Positions 16,259 to 24,371 of a DNA stretch of 37,082 nt are shown here, piece by piece. Made by a program: the position numbers and the translations under genes. The notes under the pieces were generated by a model. The model did no database searches, was not told where the DNA came from, and saw only the letters and a program-made list of their open reading frames with translations. The DNA is taken from contig JAIYBW010000007.1 of the NCBI GenBank assembly GCA_027488375.1, positions 1-37,082 on the forward strand, given 5' to 3'. Each line of letters begins with the position of its first letter. Within the stretch, counting starts at the first letter, position 1. The DNA comes from Pseudomonadota bacterium. GTDB lineage: Bacteria > Bdellovibrionota > Bacteriovoracia > Bacteriovoracales > Bacteriovoracaceae.

Positions 16259-16561
16259 ATGGAGTTTAAGAGCTTTACAGAATTTTATCCGTACTACATG
16301 AGAGAGCACTCAAATCTTGTTTGTCGTAAGCTTCATTTTATTGGAACTTGCGGTGTAATTGCTCTCGCACTTTTATTTTTCTTTACCGGAATTATCTCCG
16401 TACTCTTTTTTATTCCCTTCATGGGTTATGGTTTTGCATGGACTGGTCATTTCTTTTTTGAAAAGAATCGTCCTGCAACATTTAAGTATCCTTTCTATAG
16501 TTTAATTGCTGACTTTAAAATGTTTTGGGAAATCCTAACGGGCAAAGTAAGAGCTTTCTAA
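16259..16561 (+). CDS. Mpo1/DUF962-like membrane protein
   Basis: This 100-residue integral membrane protein starts EFYPYYMREHSNLVCRKLHF. It has the conserved spacing of His17, Asn19, Cys22, Arg23 and His26 that defines the DUF962 / Mpo1-like family, and a later GHFFFEKNRPATF segment. Two hydrophobic helices lie around residues 28-60. The yeast member Mpo1 is an iron-dependent dioxygenase of fatty-acid alpha-oxidation; activity of bacterial members is mostly assumed. It stands alone, divergent from the amidase across 130 bases, and its TAA shares CTAA with the TAG of the convergent ABC permease. Confidence 0.85.
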   Translation: MEFKSFTEFYPYYMREHSNLVCRKLHFIGTCGVIALALLFFFTGIISVLFFIPFMGYGFAWTGHFFFEKNRPATFKYPFYSLIADFKMFWEILTGKVRAF

Positions 16562-17346
16562 GAGCTTGCACTTGAATAGGCTTTTATTCCTTTCTTCCAA
16601 ATAAAAATCATAAGAATCCAAAAAAGAAGACTCACACTTATTAAGTGAAGAAATGTCGGCCAGTTAAATTTTTCAATAAACAATTTAGCAGGGAAAGAAG
16701 CAATAAGAGAAAAAGGAATAATAAAAGTAAAAACGAATCGCCTCCAACCAGTAAAAATTTTATCTGGTCTCTCCATCGCAATTCCCATGCTGTAAAATAG
16801 ATCCATAAAACCTCGAGCACTTTGTGTCCAGAATACAGGAAGTATCATTAACATTTGGCAACAGTAATAAAGCAGGGCCCCATTCAAGACAAGGGCACAA
16901 AGCAGAACGACATCGAGGGAATGAAAAGGAAGCGAGTAATGAATCAGGCTATAGCTAAAAATAAAAATCGCCATGAGTAAATTAACAAAAGAATTAGCTG
17001 AAAAATCTTTAAGAGATAGAAAAAAAAGAGGAGAGACAGGACGAATGAGATGATAGTCTAAATCTCCTCGGTTAATATGGTAGGGAAGCCACCACATATT
17101 ACTTGAAAAAACTGTCATACTGATGGCATCGATCAAAATATAAGTTGAAATAAAAATCATCATCTGCGATTCAGTCCATCCACCTAACATGGGTGTATGT
17201 AAATAGATGACTTTGAAAAAAAGAATGTTAACGGAATAGTAAACAATATCCATAATAATTTTAAAGAAGAAATCTAATCTAAACTCTAAGGCCTTAGAAA
17301 AGGAAAACTGCAGGAAGTGAATGTAGAGCCTAATATATCTGCTCAT
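16558..17346 (-). CDS. ABC-2 type exporter permease
   Basis: This 262-residue permease has about six hydrophobic helices and no signal peptide. The N-terminal FSFSKALEFRLDFFFKIIMD and the following MMIFISTYILIDA match the ABC-2 family transporter (COG3694/PF06182-like) that pairs with COG4587 permeases and COG4586 ATPases. A short cytoplasmic YHINRGDLDYHLIRPVSP motif is typical (the RGDLD.yLlrP signature). It starts inside the end of the partner permease (ATGA-type four-base overlap). The substrate is unknown; members of this group are often called daunorubicin-type or glycan/lipid exporters without proof. Confidence 0.85.
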   Translation of the reverse strand: MSRYIRLYIHFLQFSFSKALEFRLDFFFKIIMDIVYYSVNILFFKVIYLHTPMLGGWTESQMMIFISTYILIDAISMTVFSSNMWWLPYHINRGDLDYHLIRPVSPLFFLSLKDFSANSFVNLLMAIFIFSYSLIHYSLPFHSLDVVLLCALVLNGALLYYCCQMLMILPVFWTQSARGFMDLFYSMGIAMERPDKIFTGWRRFVFTFIIPFSLIASFPAKLFIEKFNWPTFLHLISVSLLFWILMIFIWKKGIKAYSSASS

Positions 17347-18149
17347 ATTCCCACTCCAGTATATCTTTTTTGTCCTCGCGACCAGATGACTTTAACAAAA
17401 GTCGCAAGAATTAAAGTCCAAGCAAGAATAAAAAATATTCCTTTTATAATTTCAGTATGGTGACTGAGACCAAGGATGGTTCTCACAGGAAGATTAATTA
17501 AATAGGGAAAAGGCGTCCAGGCGAGAATTTCCTGTGCCCAATGTGGAAGGAAGTTAAGCGGTATAAATCCTCCTCCAAAAAATGTGACAAAAAATCTAAG
17601 CATGATCATCAGAGTCCACACATTGTCTGCCCACAAGGAGATAAGCTCGACCATAAAAGCTAATGTGAGAAAAAGCAGTGAGGACGTTAGGAATATCCCG
17701 ATTCCCAAAATCAAATAGTAAAGATGAGTAAAGGAGAGATCACTTGTGCCGAAGAATAATTGATAGAGCCAATAAAAGATAAAAAGCTGGAGACTGTAAA
17801 AGAGACTGTAGCTCAAGTAACTGACAGTCTTGTATTGGAAAAAAGATATTGGATATAAGAGATAGCGAGTAAATGTCCCTTCGTAAATTTCTCGTGAAAT
17901 AAAACCAATGTTCTCTCCCCATAGAATACGCATCCCAACATTGGCGACAAGATAATAGAGCGCCAGCATTTCAAGATTGAGGCCTTGCATGGAAGTGACA
18001 TTATTTTCTTTAAAGACTGAATGCCAGAGCGAGATTGTTACGAGGAGTTGAATAAACATTTGACCTAAAAATGTAATCCAAAAGTCTGAGCGATAGGCGA
18101 GAATCTTTCGAAACTCCATCGCCATGACATCTTTCCACCAGGATTTCAT
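17343..18149 (-). CDS. ABC-2 type exporter permease, partner subunit
   Basis: This is a 268-residue six-helix membrane protein. It begins with an amphipathic FRKILAYRSDFWITFLGQMF helix and contains EGTFTRYLLYPISFFQYK, the RYLLYP equivalent of the RGDLD.yLlrP loop in its partner. The middle region LILGIGIFLTSSLLFLTLAFM and the C-terminal FVKVIWSRGQKRYTGVGI also match COG4587-type permeases. It lies directly between the ATPase and the second permease with four-base or single-base junctions, so three proteins form one exporter, probably with a heterodimer of permeases and an ATPase dimer. Confidence 0.87.
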   Translation of the reverse strand: MKSWWKDVMAMEFRKILAYRSDFWITFLGQMFIQLLVTISLWHSVFKENNVTSMQGLNLEMLALYYLVANVGMRILWGENIGFISREIYEGTFTRYLLYPISFFQYKTVSYLSYSLFYSLQLFIFYWLYQLFFGTSDLSFTHLYYLILGIGIFLTSSLLFLTLAFMVELISLWADNVWTLMIMLRFFVTFFGGGFIPLNFLPHWAQEILAWTPFPYLINLPVRTILGLSHHTEIIKGIFFILAWTLILATFVKVIWSRGQKRYTGVGI

Positions 18150-19069
18150 TAGGGGGCTCCACCTTTCATGAGAGATTCAATAATTTCTTCGATGGGTGGA
18201 TCCTGAATATTCAAATCAACAACATTATGTTTTTGAAAAAGATGCTGAGTTTCTGAGGCAAGATTTTCGCGAGGGATATGGATCTTAAATGTCGTAACAT
18301 CAGTTGTCACACTTATAACTTTTTCATCCCCAAGCATCCGCTGAACTTCAGCAAGTGGACCATCAAAAACTATTTCGCCTTCTTTCATGATGGCAACTCG
18401 AGGACAAAGCTCCTTGATATCTTCCATGTAATGTGAAGTTAAAATAGTAATAGGAGAAAATTCTTTCTGGTACTCTAGTAAAAAATGACGGACAGCCTTT
18501 TGAGCTGAAAGGTCGAGTCCGATCGTGGGTTCATCTAGGAAAATGACTTGTGGATTATGCAGAAGTGCCGCCATCAGTTCTATTTTCATTCTTTCGCCAA
18601 GTGATAATTTTCTCACTTGGGTTTTTAATTGATCCTTGATCATTAAGGTGTCGGCCAGGAAATCAATATTCTTTTGATATTGATTCTTGGGGATTTGGTA
18701 AATTTCTTTTAAAAGTAAAAAACTATCCAGAGCAGGTAAGTCCCACCAAACTTGATTTTTCTGGCCCATAATAAGTGACATTTGTCTTCTATACTCATTG
18801 GGTCTTTCCCAGGGAATATGACCTAGGACAGTGGCACTTCCGCTGGTTGGATGAACGATTCCTGCAAGTATTTTAACTAATGTTGTTTTGCCGGCCCCAT
18901 TGGCACCGATGAGACCAATCATTTCACCCTTATTAATACTGAGATCAATCGATTTAAGAGCAAGTTTTGTTATTTCTTCTCGATGGAAGACAGCTTTCAG
19001 AGAACCTTTCAGCCCAGGTTCTTTCTTATGGGATTTAAAACTTTTTGAAAGATTTTTTATTTCAATCAT
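18149..19069 (-). CDS. ABC-2 exporter ATP-binding protein
   Basis: This is a 306-residue ATPase. Walker A is GANGAGKTT at residues 55-63, the signature is LSLGERMKIELMAAL, Walker B is VIFLDEP, and the switch histidine is in TILTSHYMED. About 40 residues precede Walker A, including the KGSLKAVFHREE insertion typical of the COG4586 group that drives COG4587/COG3694 permeases. A C-terminal domain of about 80 residues follows. Its ATG overlaps the methyltransferase stop (ATGA), so all genes from 20586 down to 16558 look like one transcript. Confidence 0.92.
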   Translation of the reverse strand: MIEIKNLSKSFKSHKKEPGLKGSLKAVFHREEITKLALKSIDLSINKGEMIGLIGANGAGKTTLVKILAGIVHPTSGSATVLGHIPWERPNEYRRQMSLIMGQKNQVWWDLPALDSFLLLKEIYQIPKNQYQKNIDFLADTLMIKDQLKTQVRKLSLGERMKIELMAALLHNPQVIFLDEPTIGLDLSAQKAVRHFLLEYQKEFSPITILTSHYMEDIKELCPRVAIMKEGEIVFDGPLAEVQRMLGDEKVISVTTDVTTFKIHIPRENLASETQHLFQKHNVVDLNIQDPPIEEIIESLMKGGAP

Positions 19070-20277
19070 AACTTCTCTAGGACAAGTCCCTTAAGATAGC
19101 TTCCTTCCGGAAAGTTCTTCAAGGTGGGACAGTCTTGGCCTAAAGATAGGCGAGTGCCTAATTTATAATTAAGCTTAAGTTCTTTAAGATTGTCTTGAAT
19201 GGTTTTTTCAAACTTTTGATTTGTCACTTGATGTGTATTTAAAAATAAAACAAGACGCCCCTCAGGTTGAAGGACTTTATCCATTTTAATCAGGAGTTCA
19301 CGATACGCCTTAATAGCTGATGTTCGTTTTTCACCATCAGATGAAGATGATGGAGGATCACAGATAATGAAGTCGAATTTTTTATTTTCTGAAATAAATT
19401 TTTCTAAAGACTCATCAACGCTCATCGTAAGGGCATGATGTTGAGTCGAATTTATTTCAGGGTTCAGCCCCAAGTTTTGTTGAAGCCACTCTATATATTT
19501 TGGTGAGAGATCAACAGAAGTCACCTCTTTTGCGCCAAGCTTGAGGGCCCAGAGGGAGAAAGCACCAGTATAGGAATATAAATTTAATACGGATGAGTTT
19601 TCTTTTATGAGAGGGGCCAGAGTATGCCTAATAGAACTCATGTCAGTATAAATTCCGTGATCATAAGAACTTCCAAGACGTACTAAATATTGAAGACCAA
19701 ATTCTTGAAGATGAAATTCATCTCTTCGTTCTTGATTAGTCGAATTGGCAGGAAGTTTTTGGAGCTCTCGTGTTTCTCCTCTTAATTGAAACCAAATATT
19801 TTCATCTTTAAATTCGGGGTAAACTTCTTGAAGTGTCGTTTGGATAATCGATTTATAACGATTCCAGAACTGTGTATAAAATTGAATGAGAACTCGGTCC
19901 TTAAGCTTTAATATAAAAAGCCCTGGTAATTGATCAGCTTCTCCAAAAACGAGATAGAAATTATCTCGTTCTTTCAAGGCGGAAATTTGTGATCTTTTCT
20001 CAAAGGCGAGGTCAAGCCGGGCCTGAACACCAGCAGTGAAATGCTGAGCTTCTCTGTCAAAAGGGAATTTTGTACTCCAAACTCTTGCTTTAATATTTTT
20101 ATGATAGGGGTCATGCATGAGTAATGCCATCGCTCGCTTTCTATCATCAGTCGCAACAATAAACTCGCTATGGCGAGGAAAGCGATTAGAAAAATTATCA
20201 GAAGTAATCCACGGATGGCCCGTTCGTATCAGTTTTATTGATACAGGGTGTACTAAGCATTCAGGAATTTTGTTCAT
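19066..20277 (-). CDS. RlmI-like SAM-dependent methyltransferase
   Basis: This 403-residue protein is of the COG1092 type: an N-terminal PUA-like part (HPVSIKLIRTGHPWITSDNF), a linker, and a Rossmann SAM-binding domain from about residue 220. The SAM motif is VLNLYSYTGAFSLWAL, followed by the acidic end VTSVDLSPKY and the catalytic-type FDFIICDPPSSSSDG. E. coli RlmI methylates 23S rRNA cytosine C1962. In RlmI-type proteins I expect DPP-x-F and an SCS-like segment late in the domain. Here the Phe position is Ser and the late strand reads LVLFLNTHQV with no cysteine, so the substrate may differ. It starts three bases after the preceding gene and is coupled to the ABC exporter genes. Confidence 0.8.
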   Translation of the reverse strand: MNKIPECLVHPVSIKLIRTGHPWITSDNFSNRFPRHSEFIVATDDRKRAMALLMHDPYHKNIKARVWSTKFPFDREAQHFTAGVQARLDLAFEKRSQISALKERDNFYLVFGEADQLPGLFILKLKDRVLIQFYTQFWNRYKSIIQTTLQEVYPEFKDENIWFQLRGETRELQKLPANSTNQERRDEFHLQEFGLQYLVRLGSSYDHGIYTDMSSIRHTLAPLIKENSSVLNLYSYTGAFSLWALKLGAKEVTSVDLSPKYIEWLQQNLGLNPEINSTQHHALTMSVDESLEKFISENKKFDFIICDPPSSSSDGEKRTSAIKAYRELLIKMDKVLQPEGRLVLFLNTHQVTNQKFEKTIQDNLKELKLNYKLGTRLSLGQDCPTLKNFPEGSYLKGLVLEKL

Positions 20278-20280
20278 TTT

Positions 20281-20586
20281 TTATTGCTTTAAAATATTTA
20301 AACGTTCTTCAACTTTGTCTAAGAGTCTTAACAGAATATTAGTTGCAAGATAGGGATTTTGAAAAAAGAGAGATAGCCCTAAATTTTCTAATACTTGCTC
20401 ACATTCCTCATTATTGTCTTGAGAGAAAGGGTTGTAATTGAGCCCCAGAAATTTCAATTTTTTATTTGTTAATTCAACTTCATCCAGGCTGGCCTGATTA
20501 AGCTTGATTTCAAAGCTTTGAAGAAATGCATTAAGTTCATCTGATCCAGATTTTTCGGAATTTTTCTGAAGTGAATTCATAGTCAT
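20281..20586 (-). CDS. Small acidic hypothetical protein
   Basis: This is a 101-residue soluble protein, mostly helical and rich in Glu, Asp, Asn and Leu. A TTG at 20589, ATG at 20586 and another ATG at 20580 are possible starts; none has a good ribosome site, and 20586 is chosen as the longest ATG. It contains a LNYNPFSQDNNEECEQVLENLG middle segment and a helical C-terminus ending in ERLNILKQ. No signal peptide, membrane helix or known motif is visible. It is separated by three bases from the methyltransferase gene and is probably the first gene of that operon. Confidence 0.5.
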   Translation of the reverse strand: MTMNSLQKNSEKSGSDELNAFLQSFEIKLNQASLDEVELTNKKLKFLGLNYNPFSQDNNEECEQVLENLGLSLFFQNPYLATNILLRLLDKVEERLNILKQ

Positions 20587-20661
20587 CAAACTATGCCAGA
20601 GGCTTGCATGCTGTCAATCAAAGGGTCATGATCAAGAAGTTTTTTTTAGGGAGTTATATTC

Positions 20662-21531
20662 ATGATGATTTGTATTTATTTAGCTTTTCTTGTGGTGATG
20701 CTTTACTGGCTGGGCTTGGAGACTCGGTATGAGTTTAACTTATTGAAATTTCGAGATCATTCGGGGCTCTATCTGGAAGATTGGCTCAAAAGATTTAATT
20801 GGGATCGTTCGACTTTATCTCAGGACTGTGGCGAACTTCCTCATTACAAATTTTATACGGAGATTGTAGAAATTCTTCTCTCCTTAGCTCGGAAAATGGG
20901 AGGGAGGTATCAAGAACCTCTGCTCTTTTTGCGTCAAGGACTTCAGGCAGATCTTCAATCCGAAAAAAAAATTAAAGAACTTTATTTAGGAACAACTCTT
21001 CAAATTGGTCTTATGGTGATGATCACCTGGGGATTTATCTTGGGTGCAAGTTTTTTGGTGGAAATGAAAATGAAAAGTGTTCTTTTATTAGGGATTTTAA
21101 TCTGGCAATTAATTGGAGTATCGTCACTCCCATGGATCATCCGTTATTGTCGAAAAATTCTTTTTCAAGATATTGGCAAGCTTTGGAAAGTTTTATTTGT
21201 TCTTAAATCATTGAGTAAAGTGCCTCTCTCAAGAACTGAGATTCTCAAGATTTCAGGAGCAGGGGATCTAGAAAAAATTACGCAAAAAAACTTAGGGCCT
21301 CTGGTCGAAAAATTGCTTTTTATTTGTCAAAAATCTCGAGAGCAAGGAATTAATTCTGATGAAGAGTTATCTGCTTTAATGAAGGAGCTAAGATTTATTG
21401 AGAATTGGCACTTTGAACTTTTTGAGAAGCGCCTCGTAACAGTCAAGCTTTGTTTAATGGCTTTTTTCTTTTTGCCCTCCTATTTAGCGTTTATTTTTAA
21501 TCTTTTAGGCGACCTTTTAGCTTTAATGTAA
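20662..21531 (+). CDS. Polytopic membrane protein, TadB/TadC (T2SS-F)-like candidate
   Basis: This 289-residue protein has one N-terminal membrane helix (residues 1-17), a cytoplasmic helical domain, two helices around 115-155, a second cytoplasmic helical domain and a C-terminal hydrophobic end (LMAFFFLPSYLAFIFNLLGDLL). This layout is that of type II secretion F / TadB-TadC inner-membrane proteins. The last part, ELFEKRLVTVKLCLMAFFFLPSY, resembles the usual C-terminal K-x-P-L-x-x-x-F-x-x-P block of that family. AGGGAG eight bases before the ATG is a good ribosome site. It is on the opposite strand to the Flp/Tad genes, separated from them by ettA. The assignment rests on topology and context and is not certain. 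Confidence 0.5.
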   Translation: MMICIYLAFLVVMLYWLGLETRYEFNLLKFRDHSGLYLEDWLKRFNWDRSTLSQDCGELPHYKFYTEIVEILLSLARKMGGRYQEPLLFLRQGLQADLQSEKKIKELYLGTTLQIGLMVMITWGFILGASFLVEMKMKSVLLLGILIWQLIGVSSLPWIIRYCRKILFQDIGKLWKVLFVLKSLSKVPLSRTEILKISGAGDLEKITQKNLGPLVEKLLFICQKSREQGINSDEELSALMKELRFIENWHFELFEKRLVTVKLCLMAFFFLPSYLAFIFNLLGDLLALM

Positions 21532-21601
21532 TTCAAGAGCCTTTTACAGATCCTGGAGTTTCTGGTTTAATGGGACTTCTCAAAATTAAAAGGAAGTCCC
21601 T

Positions 21602-23293
21602 ATGGCCGTTGTCGATGACAAAAAAATTATTTTTGGAATGCATAAGGTTGGAAAAATTTATCCGCCGAAGAGACAAGTTTTGAAAGATATTTCTCTTTCA
21701 TTCTATTACGGAGCGAAGATTGGTGTCCTTGGTCTCAATGGTTCAGGTAAGTCTTCACTTTTACGAATTATCGCTGGTGTGGATAAGGATTTTCTTGGAA
21801 CTGTTAATGCCAATAAAGGCATTAGTTTTGGTTATCTTGAGCAGGACCCACAGCTTGATGGAAGTAAAACTGTTAAGCAAGTGGTAGAAGAAGGGCTTCA
21901 AAAGCAAGTTGATATCGTTAAAGAATATGAAGAAGTAAATAATAAGTTTGGTGAAGAGATGTCTGATTCAGACATGGACAAACTTGTCGCAAGACAGGCC
22001 GAACTGCAAGATATGATGGATCATCAAAATCTTTGGGATCTTGATTCACGCCTTGAGCTCGCGATGGAAGCTCTTCGTTGTCCTCCCTCAGATCAACTCT
22101 GTGGAATCCTATCAGGTGGTGAAAAAAGACGTGTGGCCCTCTGTCGTCTTCTTTTATCTGAACCAGATGTGCTTTTACTAGATGAGCCAACCAACCATCT
22201 TGATGCTGAAACAGTCTTTTGGCTCGAGCGCCACCTTCATTCTTATAAAGGCACTGTTATTGCCATCACCCACGACCGTTATTTCTTGGATAACGTTGCC
22301 GGCTGGATTCTAGAGCTCGACCGTGGACACGGTATACCTTGGGAAGGGAATTATTCATCTTGGCTTGAGCAGAAATCAAATCGTTTAGCGCAAGAAGAAA
22401 AAACAGAATCGAAGCGCCAAAAGAAAATGAAAGAAGAGCTAGAGTGGATTCGCATGTCTCCAAAAGCAAGACAAGCAAAATCAAAAGCTCGTATTTCTAA
22501 TTACGAGCAAATGCTTAATGAATCTACGACTGAGGCCCGCAATGAAACGAATGATCTCTTCATTCCACCAGGTCCTCGACTTGGCAACGTGGTCATTGAT
22601 GCGAATGAGATTTCTAAAGCCTTTGGTGACAAACTCCTTTATGAGAATCTCACTTTCAAGCTTCCTCCTGGAGGAATCGTTGGAATTATCGGTCCAAACG
22701 GTGCTGGTAAAACAACACTTTTTAAAATGATTACTAAGCAGCTTGAGCCAGATGCTGGAACATTTAAAACCGGTGAAACAGTGAAGCTTGCTTATATTGA
22801 CCAGTCTCGAGAAATGAATCCAGATGCGACCATCATGCAGGAGATTTCTGGTGGACTTGATTTGATTAAATTAGGGAACAAGGAAATGAATTCTCGGGCG
22901 TATATCTCACGATTCAATTTCTCTGGTGAGGATCAGTCAAAAAGAATTAAAGAACTTTCAGGTGGTGAGAAAAACCGCGTTCACTTGGCAAAAATGCTTA
23001 AAGAGGAAGGAAACGTTCTTCTTCTGGATGAGCCGACCAATGATCTCGATGTAAATACGCTTCAGGCCTTGGAGCGAGCTCTTTTAGAGTTTGCTGGATG
23101 TGCCGTGGTTATTTCCCATGATCGCTACTTCCTCGACAGAATTTGTACCCACATGCTGGCCTTTGAAGGTGATTCAAAAGTGACATGGTTTGAAGGAAAT
23201 TTCCAAGATTATCATGATGATTTAAGACGTCGCCTTGGAGATAAGGCGGATGTTCCTCAGCGACTTACTTATAAAAAACTTAAGAGAGATTAA
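21602..23293 (+). CDS. ettA: Energy-dependent translational throttle protein EttA (ABC-F ATPase)
   Basis: This 563-residue protein has the usual EttA length (E. coli about 555). It carries two ABC cassettes: the first with GLNGSGKSS around residue 45 and LSGGEKRRVALCRLLLSEPDVLLLDEPTNHLD, the second with GPNGAGKTT and LSGGEKNRVHLAKML ... LLLDEPTNDLD. The linker with the charged P-site tRNA-interaction motif (EEKTESKRQKKMKEELEWIR) joins the cassettes. ABC-F proteins bind the ribosome E site and gate the first peptide bond by ATP state; there are no membrane helices. AAAGGAAG precedes the ATG. The last 14 bases overlap the end of the convergent cpaF gene, and a palindrome lies just beyond. Confidence 0.95.
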   Translation: MAVVDDKKIIFGMHKVGKIYPPKRQVLKDISLSFYYGAKIGVLGLNGSGKSSLLRIIAGVDKDFLGTVNANKGISFGYLEQDPQLDGSKTVKQVVEEGLQKQVDIVKEYEEVNNKFGEEMSDSDMDKLVARQAELQDMMDHQNLWDLDSRLELAMEALRCPPSDQLCGILSGGEKRRVALCRLLLSEPDVLLLDEPTNHLDAETVFWLERHLHSYKGTVIAITHDRYFLDNVAGWILELDRGHGIPWEGNYSSWLEQKSNRLAQEEKTESKRQKKMKEELEWIRMSPKARQAKSKARISNYEQMLNESTTEARNETNDLFIPPGPRLGNVVIDANEISKAFGDKLLYENLTFKLPPGGIVGIIGPNGAGKTTLFKMITKQLEPDAGTFKTGETVKLAYIDQSREMNPDATIMQEISGGLDLIKLGNKEMNSRAYISRFNFSGEDQSKRIKELSGGEKNRVHLAKMLKEEGNVLLLDEPTNDLDVNTLQALERALLEFAGCAVVISHDRYFLDRICTHMLAFEGDSKVTWFEGNFQDYHDDLRRRLGDKADVPQRLTYKKLKRD

Positions 23294-24371
23294 TTTCACG
23301 GTGGCCTTCTAGATAATCATAGAAGGCCACTCCATTTTCTGATCCAAAGATTTTAATAATTTCTTTAATCTTTTTATCTTCCATAAAAATAATTATTTCC
23401 ACATTTTTACAAATGAGATCGACAACCTTATCTAGGTTCAATTGTGTCTCTGGAGCATAAAGAGTGAAAAGTAAGGCCATGCGGCCGATAGCATCCTGAG
23501 CACTGCTCGCATGAATTGTCCCCATTAATCCTTTATGCCCTGTATTCATGGCCATTAAAAATGGTATGACTTCATGGGATCGCATTTCTCCTAAAATCAT
23601 CCGGTCCGGGCTCAATCTTAGAGAGTAGCTTAAGAAATCTTTGAGCGAGGATTCATTTGAGTTTGAAGCGAGGAACCGTGTTTGATGAGGATGCTTGGAA
23701 ATAATCTCATAAGTATCCTCAAGGATAACGACGTGTTCTTCATCTGGAATTTGATTAATTAAACTTGTTAAAAGTGAAGTCTTACCTGAACCAGTAGAAC
23801 CAGCAATAAGAATATTCTTTTTTTGTGTAATCATTGATTTGAGGTCTGAATTCCCCCCATAATCAGCGAGAGGTCGGTTCTGAGAAGATAAATGTCTTAA
23901 AACGAGTTTGGATATCCCATGGGGAGACGTAGAGTTATGGATTAAGCTTAGGCGAAAATTTTTCCCACGAAGTTCACCATAAAAGCTAGAAAAAGGATTC
24001 TGTACATTCCAATTCTGCTTATAGCTGATTGATAAAACTTCAAGCCAAAGCTGCCAATCCTGAATAGATAAGGGGATTTTTATTTCTTTTTTCTCACCAC
24101 TCGCAAGGAGCATTTGGGAGTTGTTTGGCCCGTGGAAGAAGTACTCATTGACATCATCCGAGATGACTTGATCGAGAAAATTCCAGTTAATCATTTTTTG
24201 ATAAAATTCTTCAACGGCCTCTATGAATTCCTCATGAAATAGGCTTTCTCTAAATTCTTCCCATGTCGGAATTTTCCCTTTATTTAAAAAGGACATCATG
24301 AGTTGCCGTGCATCTTGAATGATTTCATCATGAGTGCGTAGGGGAACTTCTTCTTGAAATAAACTTAACAT
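23280..24371 (-). CDS. cpaF: CpaF/TadA-type secretion ATPase
   Basis: This 363-residue hexameric ATPase powers Flp (type IVb/Tad) pilus assembly. Walker A is GSTGSGKTS (residues 191-199), the acidic box VVILEDTYEI, Walker B DRMILGEMRSHE (about 255-267), and the His box GTIHASS near 285; the AMNTGHKG motif is also present, so the enzyme set is complete. The protein is shorter than many CpaF (about 450), with a reduced N-terminal domain. Its start overlaps the end of the secretin gene by one base, and its stop overlaps the ettA end. It is the last gene of the Tad block. Confidence 0.9.
   Translation of the reverse strand: MLSLFQEEVPLRTHDEIIQDARQLMMSFLNKGKIPTWEEFRESLFHEEFIEAVEEFYQKMINWNFLDQVISDDVNEYFFHGPNNSQMLLASGEKKEIKIPLSIQDWQLWLEVLSISYKQNWNVQNPFSSFYGELRGKNFRLSLIHNSTSPHGISKLVLRHLSSQNRPLADYGGNSDLKSMITQKKNILIAGSTGSGKTSLLTSLINQIPDEEHVVILEDTYEIISKHPHQTRFLASNSNESSLKDFLSYSLRLSPDRMILGEMRSHEVIPFLMAMNTGHKGLMGTIHASSAQDAIGRMALLFTLYAPETQLNLDKVVDLICKNVEIIIFMEDKKIKEIIKIFGSENGVAFYDYLEGHREINLS
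23301..23330. terminator. Perfect 11-bp stem palindrome inside the 3' end of cpaF, candidate ettA terminator
   Basis: gtggccttcta (23301-23311) and tagaaggccac (23320-23330) are perfect reverse complements around an eight-base loop. It starts eight bases after the ettA TAA. On the plus strand the tail is only tccattttctg, a poor T-run. The same bases encode the residues NGVAFYDYLEGH of the convergent CpaF protein, so the palindrome is held within a coding region. A rho-independent terminator with a weak T-tract, or an RNA-stabilising hairpin, are the options. Confidence 0.55.
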
